Notes: generated from the sequence alone by a model not told the origin. Numbered from the stretch's first letter, positions 25,015 through 33,601 are shown. The stretch is DNA of 64,000 bases from Arthrobacter pascens (GCF_030816475.1 NZ_JAUSXF010000001.1:1612001-1676000); one strand, 5' to 3'. Numbers and translations: made by a program.

Positions 25015-25040
25015 TGTTCAACTTACTGTACTCTGTTCAA
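25015..25040. promoter_or_regulatory. candidate IclR operator/promoter of the transporter
   Basis: TGTTCAA occurs at 25015-25021 and again at 25034-25040, 19 bases apart (about two helical turns). AGAGT at 25011-25015 and ACTCT at 25030-25034 form an inverted pair. The stretch is AT-rich and lies about 80 bases before the transporter start. Confidence 0.45.
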
Positions 25041-25116
25041 TATAGTGACCTACCTCATAGGTCGCGTCGCTATCCACCAGGCCAACGGGGGTCTGGAGTG
25101 CTTTGAGGGAGTTCAT

Positions 25117-26466
25117 GTGACAACTCGTACTAAATCACCGCAGGTTGAAGCGGACGGCGCCGTCGTCGATCCGGAGCAGCTGCGTAGGGCAACTCTTGCC
25201 AGTTCTGTAGGTTCCGCGCTGGAGTACTACGACTTCTACATTTACGGTCTCGCGTCGGCCCTTATCTTCGGACCGCTTTTCTTTTCCCCGCTTGGTGAAA
25301 GCGGAGCAGTCATCGCCTCTTTTGCCACGTACGGCGTGGGTTTTGCCGCCCGCCCCTTCGGCGGCGTGGTGTTCGGCTACATCGGAGACAGGTTCGGCCG
25401 CAAGATGGTGCTCATCCTCACCATCGGCATCATGGGAATGGCCAGCTTCGCGATCGGACTCCTGCCCACGTTCGAGCAGGCAGGCATGCTCGGTGCCGTG
25501 CTGCTGGTGGCACTGCGCATCCTCCAGGGCCTGGGTGCCGGCGCCGAACAGGCAGGAGCGACCACGCTGATCTCTGAAGTTGCCCCGCGCCGCCGTCGTG
25601 GCTTCTTTGCCTCCCTGCCGTTCGTCGGCATTCAGTTGGGGACCCTGCTGGGAGCCGGGACGTTCGCCCTGATGGCACTGGCTGACAAGGCCGTTCTGCT
25701 CGGCTGGCTGTGGCGAGTGCCCTTCCTGGCGAGCGTCGTCCTGATTGCGATCGCCGTCTTTATCCGGCTCCGCCTCAAGGAGACCCCGGTCTTCCAGGAG
25801 CTGGAAAAGCACAAGGCTGTGGTCAAGAATCCCGTGGGGCAGATCTGGAAGCACTCGAAGAAGAATGTGCTCATGGGCATCGGACTGCGCATGGGTGAAA
25901 ACGGAAACTCCTCGATCTACTCCGCGCTTCTGGTCTCCTTCATCAGCATGCCGGCCGGGGTCTTTCCCGGCGACAAGTTCATCGGTCCAACGGGGCTGCT
26001 GATTGCCGCGGGCTTCGCCGCTGTGATGGTGGTGACCTTCGGTGCCCTGTCCGACAGATTCGGCCGTATTCCCGTGTACCGGTACGGCGCGCTCTTCCAG
26101 GCCATCATTGCCCTGCCGGCGTTCTATCTGGTCACCCTGGGCAACGTCACACTTGTCTGGTTTGTCATGGTGGTGGGCATCGCGCTTGGTGTCCAATCGA
26201 TGCTCGGCCCTCAGTGTGCGTTGCTCCCGGAACTCTTCGGTTCCCAGCACCGCTTCACCGGCGTGGCGCTGAGCCGCGAACTCTCCGCCGTCCTCGCCGG
26301 TGGATTCGCCCCGCTGATCGGCGTGACACTGCTGGCAGCCACCAACCATTCGTGGCTGGTGCCGGCGCTGTACTCACTGGTTCTAGCGTTGATCTCGTTC
26401 GGCACCACGTTCTTCACTCCGGAGACCAGCGGACGCGATCTGGTCCTCGTGGAGGATGCGAGCTAA
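25117..26466 (+). CDS. MFS transporter, metabolite:H+ symporter (MHS) type
   Basis: A 12-helix membrane transporter of 449 aa. The signature SALEYYDFYIYGLASALIFG and the loop motif GYIGDRFGRKMVL are typical of the MHS/ProP-like group, and SDRFGRIPVYRYG is the second-half equivalent. Members take up compatible solutes or carboxylic and aromatic acids; the substrate cannot be told here. GTG 25117 is chosen because GAGGGAG lies just before it; the frame opens earlier at 25045 without conservation. It is the partner of the IclR gene and ends before a bidirectional terminator. Confidence 0.9.
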   Translation: MTTRTKSPQVEADGAVVDPEQLRRATLASSVGSALEYYDFYIYGLASALIFGPLFFSPLGESGAVIASFATYGVGFAARPFGGVVFGYIGDRFGRKMVLILTIGIMGMASFAIGLLPTFEQAGMLGAVLLVALRILQGLGAGAEQAGATTLISEVAPRRRRGFFASLPFVGIQLGTLLGAGTFALMALADKAVLLGWLWRVPFLASVVLIAIAVFIRLRLKETPVFQELEKHKAVVKNPVGQIWKHSKKNVLMGIGLRMGENGNSSIYSALLVSFISMPAGVFPGDKFIGPTGLLIAAGFAAVMVVTFGALSDRFGRIPVYRYGALFQAIIALPAFYLVTLGNVTLVWFVMVVGIALGVQSMLGPQCALLPELFGSQHRFTGVALSRELSAVLAGGFAPLIGVTLLAATNHSWLVPALYSLVLALISFGTTFFTPETSGRDLVLVEDAS

Positions 26467-26485
26467 CGCTGCCAGTCACCGCAAA

Positions 26486-26519
26486 AAGGCGGCCTTCCCG
26501 GAATCGGGGAGGCCGCCTT
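26486..26519. terminator. bidirectional terminator between transporter and GNAT-AAA+ gene
   Basis: A 14-bp stem with one G-U pair and a six-base loop. Five A residues precede it, giving TTTTT on the minus strand, so it is strongest for the minus-strand gene. Confidence 0.85.
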
Positions 26520-26560
26520 GGTGTAAATCTCGTTCGTCTTGCCGGTAAAGAAGACCAGGC

Positions 26561-27901
26561 TTACACTCGGCCCAGCGCGTCGATGTCCTCGAGGAACTGT
26601 TCGTGGACCTCCTCGCTCACCGTGGTCCGAGTGTCCACGATCGAGTCGAGGTAATCCTGGGTGGCCGGGCCCTTCCGGACGGCCGTGCGCACTGAAATCC
26701 CTCCCCGGGAGGCCGCGCCGCCGGAGGACAGCCGGCGGTCGCTGTCATTGCCGTAAACGACGCTTTCCAGCGCCCGCTGGGAGGCACTCCGGGCCGCGTA
26801 CTCAATATCCGCCGGGGAGAAGCCCTTGGTGCGGTCCACCAGCAGTTCCACGTCCACCTCGTCCACCACCGCGGCGGGAATGAAGCGCTGCCACATCGCT
26901 TCGCGGGCCTGTGGGTCCGGCAAGCCGATGGGGATGACGTAGTCGAACCGGCCGTGGCGCAGGAACGCGGTGTCCAGGGCGCGGATGAAGTTGGTGGCGC
27001 AGACCAGCAGCCGGCCGGGCTGTTCGCGGAAGGCCGGAATGATTTTCAGCAGCTCGTTCGTGACCCCCTGCAGGGGAGAGGGCGGTTCGCCCGACCGCTG
27101 GGAGGCGATCTCCTCCACCTCGTCGATGAACACCACAGCATGCTCCAGTTCGGCGATCTCCAGGAACGTCTCCCGCAGCGCGCCGGCCAGACCCTTCGGA
27201 TCCGAGGCCAGCCGCGACGGGAACACCTCCACGAACGGCCACTCCAGCCTGGAGGCGATCGCCTTCGCGAAGGTCGTCTTTCCGGTGCCTGGCGGACCAA
27301 AAAGGACGACGGCCCGGGGCGGGACCACGCCATACTCATCGGCCAGGTCTGCCTGGGCCAGCGGCAGGACCAGGCGCCGTTCCAGCAGTTCCTTCTCACG
27401 CCGCATGCCGGCCACGTTTTCCCAGAGGTCCCGGGCCAGGATGCGGCCGCCGAGCTGGCCCAGCGCGCCGAGCTCCTGGCGCTGCACAGGAATGGTCCGT
27501 TCGAAGTAGCGCAGGTTCTTCTTGAGCGCGAACCCCCGGCCCAGGAAGGCCTCCACCCGGGTTTCGGCCTCCGGCATCAGCGCGGAGAGCTTGTTGAGCC
27601 CGTGCGGGGCCATCCGGTTCTCGACGGCGGCCAGTAGCGAGGTGCCGATCCCGCGGCCGCGGAACTCGGGAAGGGTGGCCAGGAAGACGATCCAGCCCTG
27701 GTCGTGGGCGGCGCGTCCGACGGCGGCACCCACCACCTGCTCTCCCAGCACCGCCACCACGGCGTGGTCCTTTTCGCAGGAAGCGAGCACCTCGGAGAGG
27801 GCATAAACCGGTTCAACGTTGGTGGCCTTGAGGGTTTCCCACAAATGCAGGATCCCGTCCAGGTCCGCCGAATGAAAATCCCTGATCCGCCAGGTCGTCA
27901 T
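26561..27901 (-). CDS. GNAT acetyltransferase-AAA+ ATPase fusion protein
   Basis: A 446-aa protein joining two enzymes. Residues about 1-140 are a GNAT domain; the acetyl-CoA-binding loop is in VFLATLPEFRGRGIGTSLLA. Residues about 190-420 are an AAA+ domain with Walker A LFGPPGTGKTTFAKAIA, Walker B HAVVFIDEVEEIA, sensor 1 in LVCATNFIRALD, the arginine finger region in FLRHGRFDYVIPIG and sensor 2 in FSPADIEYAAR. The AAA+ part resembles the FtsH/Cdc48/spastin-like class without a protease. ATG 27901 (MTTWRIRDF) is preferred over 27943, since the GNAT strand begins at once. It lies close to, but opposite from, the aldehyde dehydrogenase. The substrate of either domain is unknown; protein acetylation coupled to remodelling is one possibility. 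Confidence 0.87.
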   Translation of the reverse strand: MTTWRIRDFHSADLDGILHLWETLKATNVEPVYALSEVLASCEKDHAVVAVLGEQVVGAAVGRAAHDQGWIVFLATLPEFRGRGIGTSLLAAVENRMAPHGLNKLSALMPEAETRVEAFLGRGFALKKNLRYFERTIPVQRQELGALGQLGGRILARDLWENVAGMRREKELLERRLVLPLAQADLADEYGVVPPRAVVLFGPPGTGKTTFAKAIASRLEWPFVEVFPSRLASDPKGLAGALRETFLEIAELEHAVVFIDEVEEIASQRSGEPPSPLQGVTNELLKIIPAFREQPGRLLVCATNFIRALDTAFLRHGRFDYVIPIGLPDPQAREAMWQRFIPAAVVDEVDVELLVDRTKGFSPADIEYAARSASQRALESVVYGNDSDRRLSSGGAASRGGISVRTAVRKGPATQDYLDSIVDTRTTVSEEVHEQFLEDIDALGRV

Positions 27902-28035
27902 GAAATGTCTCTTTTCTCGCTGGCTGGCGTCCCCATCGGACACGGAAATCTACCAGGGGTTTCTTTCTGAAGCAGGACGCCGCAACCGTAAGTGTTGGCG
28001 GATTAGTAGGAAAGCGTCAGCATAGTGCGGCCGGT

Positions 28036-28124
28036 GTCCCCAGCTTAGGGACGGGAGGGTTGCGCCGAGGTTGCAACGCCGTGGGTCAGCTCACGGACGC
28101 CGGTGTGTCCCGAGTTCGGATTCC
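28036..28124. repeat. 89-bp dispersed repeat, copy A
   Basis: This stretch matches 41487-41575 in 80 of 89 positions by direct comparison. It overlaps the last residues of the GAF regulator gene on the minus strand. It contains GTGGGTCAGCTCACGG and GAGTTCGGATTCC, which recall tRNA D-arm and T-arm boxes without an anticodon arm between them. Confidence 0.85.
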
Positions 28125-29476
28125 AGGCGCTCCAGGTCGGCGACCACCGCGGCCCTCTTGGGTGAGCGGGGCGGCAGCAGCTTCAGCGCCGCCATGCGCA
28201 CGGCAATGTCATCGCCCGCTTCGGGAAGTTCCGCGTACTGGAGCAGGGCTTCCGCACTGCCGTCCGTTAGAACCGCCTCCCGAAGGAGTGTGGAGACGCG
28301 CCTGCGGAGCTTCACCACCCCTGGGGCCTCGGAGTGGGGCAAGACCGGACCGCGATAAATTTCGAGGGCGAGCCGGTGTGCGCCGCGCTGGAGGCAGCCA
28401 AGAACCTGGCCCGCGTCCGGCAGGACGTCCACGGTGAGTCTGTAGGGGCGGGATTCCGGCACGGCGGCAGGATTGAACTGCTGAAGTACCTTCCGTAACC
28501 GGACCATCTCCGCCCGAAGTGTCATGGCCGGGACTTCCCCGAAGAGCAGGCTGCCCAGCTCCTCAGCGCTGAGACCATCCGGATGGATGCTCAGCAGGGC
28601 AAGCATCTCACTGTGCCTTGGAGACAGCGATACCGTCCTGCCTTCAATGCTAAGCAGAGCGTTGTCCCGGCCGAGCAACTGCAGGCTGTTGCGATACAGA
28701 CTGCGCACAGGTGCGCTGGTCCGGCTTCCGGTCCCGTGGACAGTTTTGTGTCCGGCGGCCCTAGCCGGCATGCGCCGCTCCGCGAGCCGGTCCCGCTCCG
28801 CGGCGGCCAGCTGAAGCCGCTCCACGCGCAGCTGCGCCTGCGCTGCCGCCACAGTGGCCTCAACGAGGGTCAGGGTATGCGGGGCGACTGCCATCTCGGT
28901 GCCGGTGATATCCAGGACTCCGATCACGGCCCCCGTGTCCGGATCATGGAAGGGCACCGCCGTGCAGCTCCACGGGTGAACAGCCCGGTTGAAATGCTCG
29001 GCGCCGGCGACCTGGACGCTGCGGCCCAGCGCCAGAGCGGTCCCGGGTGCGCTTGTGCCGACGCTGGCCTCGGACCAGTCCGCGCCCTCAACGAACATCA
29101 TGCCCTCGGCGCGCCGGCGCAGGGCAGCATCTCCGTCGACCCACAGGAGCCGGCCCAGTTCATCCCCGACAGCGACCAGCAACCCTTGTTCGGAACTGGG
29201 CTGAATCAGCAGTTTGTTAATCACCGGCATGATGGACGCCAAGGGATGGCCCCGGCGGTACTCCTTAAGGGCGTCGCCGTCGAAGGTCAGCGCAGACGGC
29301 GGCATATCGGGGTCGGCCTGCAGACCCAACGAACGCTGCCAGGATTCCTCAATGATTCTGCGGAGCACCCCCTGCCCGGACCTGACCCCAAGCTGGTTCG
29401 ACGCCGGGACGTGCTGGGCAGCGGGCGTGGCTGCCGCCGTCGCGGGGGCATGGGACAGCGATCGGGGCTTGGGCAC
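28091..29476 (-). CDS. GAF-domain transcriptional regulator (AcoR-like N-terminus)
   Basis: A 461-aa regulator. The N-terminal part starts IIEESWQRSLGLQADPD and has a GAF domain with EGADWSEASVGTSAPGTALA and HPWSCTAVPFHDPDTGAVIG, as in AcoR-type sensors of acetoin or aldehyde metabolism. No sigma-54 AAA+ domain follows; instead residues about 270-350 resemble a winged-helix DNA-binding segment (LSPRHSEMLALLSIHPDGLS). GTG 29476 has GGAG five bases upstream. It is divergent from the aldehyde dehydrogenase and is its likely regulator. Its last codons fall within a dispersed repeat, so the C-terminus may have been altered. Confidence 0.8.
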   Translation of the reverse strand: MPKPRSLSHAPATAAATPAAQHVPASNQLGVRSGQGVLRRIIEESWQRSLGLQADPDMPPSALTFDGDALKEYRRGHPLASIMPVINKLLIQPSSEQGLLVAVGDELGRLLWVDGDAALRRRAEGMMFVEGADWSEASVGTSAPGTALALGRSVQVAGAEHFNRAVHPWSCTAVPFHDPDTGAVIGVLDITGTEMAVAPHTLTLVEATVAAAQAQLRVERLQLAAAERDRLAERRMPARAAGHKTVHGTGSRTSAPVRSLYRNSLQLLGRDNALLSIEGRTVSLSPRHSEMLALLSIHPDGLSAEELGSLLFGEVPAMTLRAEMVRLRKVLQQFNPAAVPESRPYRLTVDVLPDAGQVLGCLQRGAHRLALEIYRGPVLPHSEAPGVVKLRRRVSTLLREAVLTDGSAEALLQYAELPEAGDDIAVRMAALKLLPPRSPKRAAVVADLERLESELGTHRRP

Positions 29477-29599
29477 GGTGGCTCCGTAATCGACAGGCAG
29501 AAGGGGACAGATGTGGCCCTGATCACAAGCATACGCCGTGTGTAGGTTGCCTGGTCCGGGTCAGCGGATCGTTGGATGCCGGGACAATGCACCACGGAC

Positions 29600-29770
29600 T
29601 GGCACCCGGGCGGTGCGTGATGATCTGTTCAGCTACGTCAACCGCCACCTGGGCGACCCCGACGGGGTGCTGATCATTGACAAGAGACCCCGTTCGACAA
29701 GAAGGGCGCCGGGGCCGCGCGCCGGTATTCCGGTCCCTATTGCAGCCTGGTCGCAACCTTTGAAGTTTTA
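29600..29770 (+). pseudogene. IS701-like transposase remnant
   Basis: In one frame the DNA reads AVRDDLFSYVNRHLGDPDGV then LIIDK, resembling the region around the first catalytic Asp of IS701-type transposases. A frame change follows, and the next part reads [20 protein letters not shown]. Both ends of the gene are missing and no inverted repeats are seen. The fragment fills most of the gap (29477-29815) between the regulator and the aldehyde dehydrogenase, and shows that a mobile element once inserted here. Confidence 0.65.
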
Positions 29771-29815
29771 GCATGGGGGCCAGGACGAAGACGTCCGTTT
29801 TCCAGAGGAGGAACC

Positions 29816-31339
29816 ATGACTGTTTATGCACAGCCCGGCCACGAAGGATCGAAGGTCACCTTCAAGGACCGCTACGAGAACTGGATCGGCGGGGAGTGGG
29901 TCGCCCCGGTCAAGGGCCGGTATTTCGAGAACCTTACCCCGGTTACCGGCAAGGCATTCTGCGAGGTGGCCCGCGGCACCGCCGAGGACATTGAGCTGGC
30001 GTTGGATGCCGCCCATAAGGCGGCCCCGGAGTGGGGCAAGGCTTCGGCCACAGAGCGGGCCGCGGTGCTGAACAGGATCGCGGACCGGATCGATGCCAAC
30101 GTGGAGATGCTGGCCGTGGCCGAGTCCTGGGACAACGGCAAGCCCATCCGGGAGACGCTGAACGCGGACATCCCGCTGGCCGCGGACCACTTCCGCTACT
30201 TCGCCTCAGCTATCCGGGCCCAGGAGGGCCGGCTGTCCCAGCTCGACGAGGACACCACGGCCTACCACTTCCATGAGCCGCTCGGCGTGGTGGGCCAGAT
30301 CATCCCCTGGAACTTCCCGATCCTGATGGCCGTGTGGAAATTGGCGCCTGCCCTGGCGGCGGGCAACGCCGTGGTCCTTAAGCCGGCCGAGCAGACTCCG
30401 ACCTCGATCCTGGTGCTGATGGAACTCATCGGCGACCTGCTGCCAGCCGGGGTCCTGAACGTGGTCAACGGCTTCGGCGTGGAGGCCGGCAAGCCTTTGG
30501 CCTCCAGCCCGCGGATTCGCAAGATCGCGTTTACCGGTGAAACCTCCACAGGCCGTTTGATCAGCCAGTACGCCAGCCAGAACCTTATCCCGGTCACCCT
30601 GGAGCTCGGCGGTAAGAGCCCCAACATCTTCTTCAACGACGTCGCGGACTCCAACGACGCGTTCTATGACAAGGCCCTGGAAGGCTTCACCCTTTATGCC
30701 TTCAACCAGGGCGAGGTCTGCACCTGCCCGTCCCGGGCCCTGGTCCAGGACGGCATCTACGATTCCTTCATGGCCGACGCCTTGGCCCGGACTCAGAAGA
30801 TCATTCAGGGCAACCCGCTGGACACCGACACCCAGATCGGGGCCCAGGCCTCCAACGACCAGCTGGAAAAGATCCTCTCCTACATCGACATCGGAAAGCA
30901 GGAAGGCGCCAAACTGCTCACCGGCGGCGCGCGTGCCGAGCTGGAAGGCGACCTCGCCGGCGGCTACTACGTCCAGCCCACAATCTTCGAAGGCCACAAC
31001 AGGATGCGGATCTTCCAGGAGGAAATCTTCGGCCCGGTCGTTTCGGTGGCGAAGTTCAGCGACTACAACGACGCCATGGGCATCGCCAACGACACCCTCT
31101 ACGGCCTCGGCGCCGGCGTCTGGTCCCGCAACGGCAACGTGGCCTACCGCGCCGGGCGCGAGATCCAAGCCGGCCGCGTCTGGGTCAACAACTACCACGC
31201 CTACCCGGCCGGCGCCGCGTTCGGCGGCTACAAGTCCTCAGGCATCGGGCGTGAAAACCACACCATGATGCTGGACCACTACCAGCAGACCAAGAACCTT
31301 CTGGTCAGCCACTCCGAAAACAAACTCGGCTTCTTCTAG
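29816..31339 (+). CDS. NAD-dependent aldehyde dehydrogenase (ExaC/AcoD type)
   Basis: Oxidises acetaldehyde or related aldehydes to acids. The 507-aa protein has the cofactor and catalytic motifs [34 protein letters not shown] (Glu) and [19 protein letters not shown] (catalytic Cys). [20 protein letters not shown] and [20 protein letters not shown] complete the fold, matching ethanol-induced ExaC-like enzymes. GAGGAGGAACC precedes the ATG. It is divergent from the GAF regulator and followed by an adenylate kinase gene 56 bases on, so it is probably the first gene of a short operon. Confidence 0.93.
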   Translation: MTVYAQPGHEGSKVTFKDRYENWIGGEWVAPVKGRYFENLTPVTGKAFCEVARGTAEDIELALDAAHKAAPEWGKASATERAAVLNRIADRIDANVEMLAVAESWDNGKPIRETLNADIPLAADHFRYFASAIRAQEGRLSQLDEDTTAYHFHEPLGVVGQIIPWNFPILMAVWKLAPALAAGNAVVLKPAEQTPTSILVLMELIGDLLPAGVLNVVNGFGVEAGKPLASSPRIRKIAFTGETSTGRLISQYASQNLIPVTLELGGKSPNIFFNDVADSNDAFYDKALEGFTLYAFNQGEVCTCPSRALVQDGIYDSFMADALARTQKIIQGNPLDTDTQIGAQASNDQLEKILSYIDIGKQEGAKLLTGGARAELEGDLAGGYYVQPTIFEGHNRMRIFQEEIFGPVVSVAKFSDYNDAMGIANDTLYGLGAGVWSRNGNVAYRAGREIQAGRVWVNNYHAYPAGAAFGGYKSSGIGRENHTMMLDHYQQTKNLLVSHSENKLGFF

Positions 31340-31395
31340 CCCGGTCAGGGACCACCGCAAGCGTTCAACAAACAGGCACCACGAAGGGCTCTTGA

Positions 31396-31992
31396 ATGAC
31401 GAGAATATTGATTATCGGACCTCCCGGTTCCGGCAAGGGAACGCAGGCGGAACGGATCTCGGAGCGCCTCGGCGTTGCCGCGATCTCCACCGGCGACATC
31501 TTCCGCGCCAATGTCAAAGGCCAGACCCCGCTGGGAATCGAAGCCAGGAAGTACCTGGACGCCGGGGACTTCGTACCGGACAGCGTGACCAACAAAATGG
31601 TCCGGGACCGCCTCAACGAAGCCGACGTCCAGGACGGTTTTCTCCTCGACGGATACCCGCGAACCACCGCCCAGGTCGATTACCTGGACTACATCATCGC
31701 CGGGAAGGATGAAAAGCTCGACGTCGTCCTGCAGATCACGGCCGACGACCAGGAACTTGTTGCCCGCTTGCTGGGACGCGCCAAGGAGACCGGGCGCAGC
31801 GACGACAACGAAGCTGTCATCCGCCACCGCCTTGATCTCTACCACGAGCAGACCGAAGCCGTTGTGGCCAGGTACGCAGCCCGCGGAATCCTGGCCAGGG
31901 TTGGCGGGATCGGCGGAATCGGCGAGGTCACCGACAACGTGATGAGCATCCTCGAGGTTCTCTTCAAGGTCCCAGCCGGAAACGGACAGTAG
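31396..31992 (+). CDS. adk: adenylate kinase, probably an accessory copy
   Basis: Converts AMP and ATP to two ADP. The P-loop is LIIGPPGSGKGTQAERISER, the AMP-binding part VAAISTGDIFRANVK and DGFLLDGYPRTTAQVDYLD, with a short LID and GRSDDNEAVIRHRLDLYHEQ (Arg residues of the catalytic site). The length is 198 aa, short-LID type without zinc cysteines. The main actinobacterial adk normally lies with secY in the ribosomal cluster, so this copy after an aldehyde dehydrogenase is likely an extra one. It would recycle AMP produced by acetyl-CoA synthetase, encoded 2.7 kb away. Confidence 0.88.
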   Translation: MTRILIIGPPGSGKGTQAERISERLGVAAISTGDIFRANVKGQTPLGIEARKYLDAGDFVPDSVTNKMVRDRLNEADVQDGFLLDGYPRTTAQVDYLDYIIAGKDEKLDVVLQITADDQELVARLLGRAKETGRSDDNEAVIRHRLDLYHEQTEAVVARYAARGILARVGGIGGIGEVTDNVMSILEVLFKVPAGNGQ

Positions 31993-32029
31993 TACTTCAG
32001 CCGCCTGCACCGGTGATCCCTTCACCGCT

Positions 32030-32072
32030 GTCGAGCCTGTCGGAAACCATCCGTGGAACCGGCAGGCTCGAC
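32030..32072 (+). terminator. hairpin downstream of the adenylate kinase gene
   Basis: Bases 32030-32043 pair with 32059-32072 over 14 positions with one T-G pair, around a 15-base loop. No T-tract follows. It may end the aldehyde dehydrogenase-adk transcript. Confidence 0.5.
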
Positions 32073-32526
32073 TATCGTGGCACGTGCTTCCCTCGCCCTA
32101 GCGTGCACCGGCCACCGGCTTCCTGAACCGTGGGGGTTCTTCAAAACAGGGATCCCAAGAGTATTCGAATCGAGAGGAATCGGGGTCCACGGCCCCCCCT
32201 TCCAGTCAGGGGGCCCGGTCTTCGCGGCGGTTCTGCGTCCAGCCGATCATCGTTTTCCCGTGAGTTCGGGAAAACTGAAGGGACTCCGTCGCAGACTTCA
32301 CCATTGCCTCGACGCCAAGGACGTTAGACCGGCCTCCAGGGAGCGGAAGTACAGCGAAACACTTTCCTCCGCGCTACGGCGTGGCTGGAGATGGCCGAGA
32401 ACGTCGCTGCTTCCTACTCTCGTGTTACGAGTGATTCTGCGGATTTGAACCGCTGGGGGAGTGTTCCACAACCGAGGAAATGAGACATCGCAGAGTCAGC
32501 GTGGTTTCCCCACTAGGGTTGCCGAC
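32073..32526. other. non-coding stretch at the edge of the insertion
   Basis: No credible gene is seen in about 450 bases. The open frame from 32053 to 32448 has low-complexity, non-protein-like content. Near 32420-32460 the minus strand carries GCGGTTCAAATCCGC, shaped like a tRNA T arm, but no acceptor or anticodon stem can be built around it. The stretch may be a scar of recombination. Confidence 0.4.
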
Positions 32527-32772
32527 ATGGACATATTGATTGGCGCAATAGCGGTGCTTGGGGTGCCAGCCGGTTTGGCTGGCCTTTGGTACTGGTCCTC
32601 GCGAAGTAATCGACGGAAAGGTGTCAGGCGCCGAGGTAGTGGGGAACTCTTCGGAATCGCGGACGAAATCTTCCGCCCGCAAACTCATCAGGCTCAACAG
32701 ATACAAAAGATCCAGCATGAGCTTCCAGCGCCGGCCCCATCCCCTGGAGATCCTCCGGCACCCAAGCCTTAG
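32527..32772 (+). CDS. small single-pass membrane protein, 81 aa
   Basis: The protein starts MDILIGAIAVLGVPAGLAGL, giving one N-terminal membrane helix (about residues 2-22), then a basic stop-transfer stretch SNRRKGVRRRGS and a Pro-rich cytoplasmic tail ending APAPSPGDPPAPKP. No family is recognised. The ATG at 32527 is chosen because the helix begins there; no strong ribosome-binding site is present, so it may be leaderless. Confidence 0.6.
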   Translation: MDILIGAIAVLGVPAGLAGLWYWSSRSNRRKGVRRRGSGELFGIADEIFRPQTHQAQQIQKIQHELPAPAPSPGDPPAPKP

Positions 32773-32874
32773 GAATCGTCTTTCTCTCGTCCCAGTTCTA
32801 ACGAGGTGGGACACACACTCATGACTAGCAGACAGGTTTGCCAAACCGGCTCCCCGACCTCCAGCATTGCGTGC

Positions 32875-33561
32875 ATGGGCAACGATCCGGAGGCAGTGGC
32901 GCAACGGTGGGTCAGAGCCTTGTCGTTAGATGACCTCGAAGCAGCGGTGGACTGCTTCGACAGGGCCTATTTTGACGAGGCTCCGACACGTCGCGGGGAA
33001 TCCGTTCGGGGGCAAGACGCTGTGCGGCAAAATTTCGAGACACTGCTCCGTGACCTGCCTGACCTGACGGCGAAGATTTCCCGGACGGTATCTGGCGAGG
33101 ACGAGGTATTGGCTGCTGGCACCCAAGGTGAGGTGGAGCTGTCCATGGTTGGGGGCAATCCGGGTTATCCAAACGCGTTGGGGATTGTCAGGTCAGCTGA
33201 AGCTGTGGAGGTACTGGTCCGCATCAGCCCAGATCTCAGCATTGAAGGTAGGCCACTGCGTCCCGGAGTACCTGTTGCGAGGTTCGGTCACCGGATTTCC
33301 ACGATGCTAACTCGTATGCCCAGACCAGGGGCCACCGTTTTTCGAGTGGGATGGCCTGAATCTTCAAGTCCTGCAGAGTTGCCTTCCACAGGTCTCGGAT
33401 GTCGTCAGGATCCTCGTTGTCTGCGCCGGCCAGGATGCGAAGGTTCTCCGAATCCATGCCGTTGCCCAGCCACCGAGCAGCAATGTCAGGGAAGTCGTCG
33501 GCATGCAACAGCCCTGAAGCGAACAATGCCATTGCCTGGGCAGGGGTGGGCTGAAGCTTGA
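32875..33561 (+). CDS. SnoaL/NTF2-like protein, probably 3'-truncated
   Basis: The first 80 or so residues match the SnoaL-like NTF2 fold: DPEAVAQRWVRALSLDDLEA then AVDCFDRAYFDEAP and RGQDAVRQNFETLLRDLPDL. After about 33120 the sequence no longer looks like this family, and from about 33236 the frame is only the shadow of a minus-strand gene. The original end therefore seems lost, with the frame running on by chance. The start at ATG 32875 is the most family-like; ATG 32821 is an alternative. The function of intact relatives is varied (cyclases, isomerases, unknown). Confidence 0.5.
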   Translation: MGNDPEAVAQRWVRALSLDDLEAAVDCFDRAYFDEAPTRRGESVRGQDAVRQNFETLLRDLPDLTAKISRTVSGEDEVLAAGTQGEVELSMVGGNPGYPNALGIVRSAEAVEVLVRISPDLSIEGRPLRPGVPVARFGHRISTMLTRMPRPGATVFRVGWPESSSPAELPSTGLGCRQDPRCLRRPGCEGSPNPCRCPATEQQCQGSRRHATALKRTMPLPGQGWAEA

Positions 33562-33589
33562 TGTAATCAGCCTTGCACGCGTGCCGCAC
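33236..33589 (-). CDS. hypothetical protein, 117 aa, partner of the SUFU gene
   Basis: An acidic protein with LLHADDFPDIAARWLGNGMD and LAGADNEDPDDIRDLWKATL, which look like a real helical fold. It begins (GTG 33589) 12 bases after the stop of the SUFU gene on the same strand, so it is probably coupled to it. ATG 33532 is an alternative start. I do not know its function; small helical proteins of this kind are often found beside immunity genes, but this is only inference. Its 3' end abuts the truncated NTF2-like gene. Confidence 0.55.
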   Translation of the reverse strand: MRHACKADYIKLQPTPAQAMALFASGLLHADDFPDIAARWLGNGMDSENLRILAGADNEDPDDIRDLWKATLQDLKIQAIPLEKRWPLVWAYELASWKSGDRTSQQVLRDAVAYLQC

Positions 33590-33601
33590 GATATGAGTGC
33601 G

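Noticed and set aside
25135..26349. 404-aa open frame on the minus strand opposite the transporter
   Set aside because: His/Gln/Glu-rich antisense of a clear 12-helix transporter.
32053..32448. 131-aa open frame after the adk hairpin
   Set aside because: No ribosome-binding site, low-complexity composition and no recognisable family.
32420..32475. tRNA-like stretch on the minus strand
   Set aside because: Only a T-arm-like hairpin can be formed; no acceptor pairing or anticodon arm was found.
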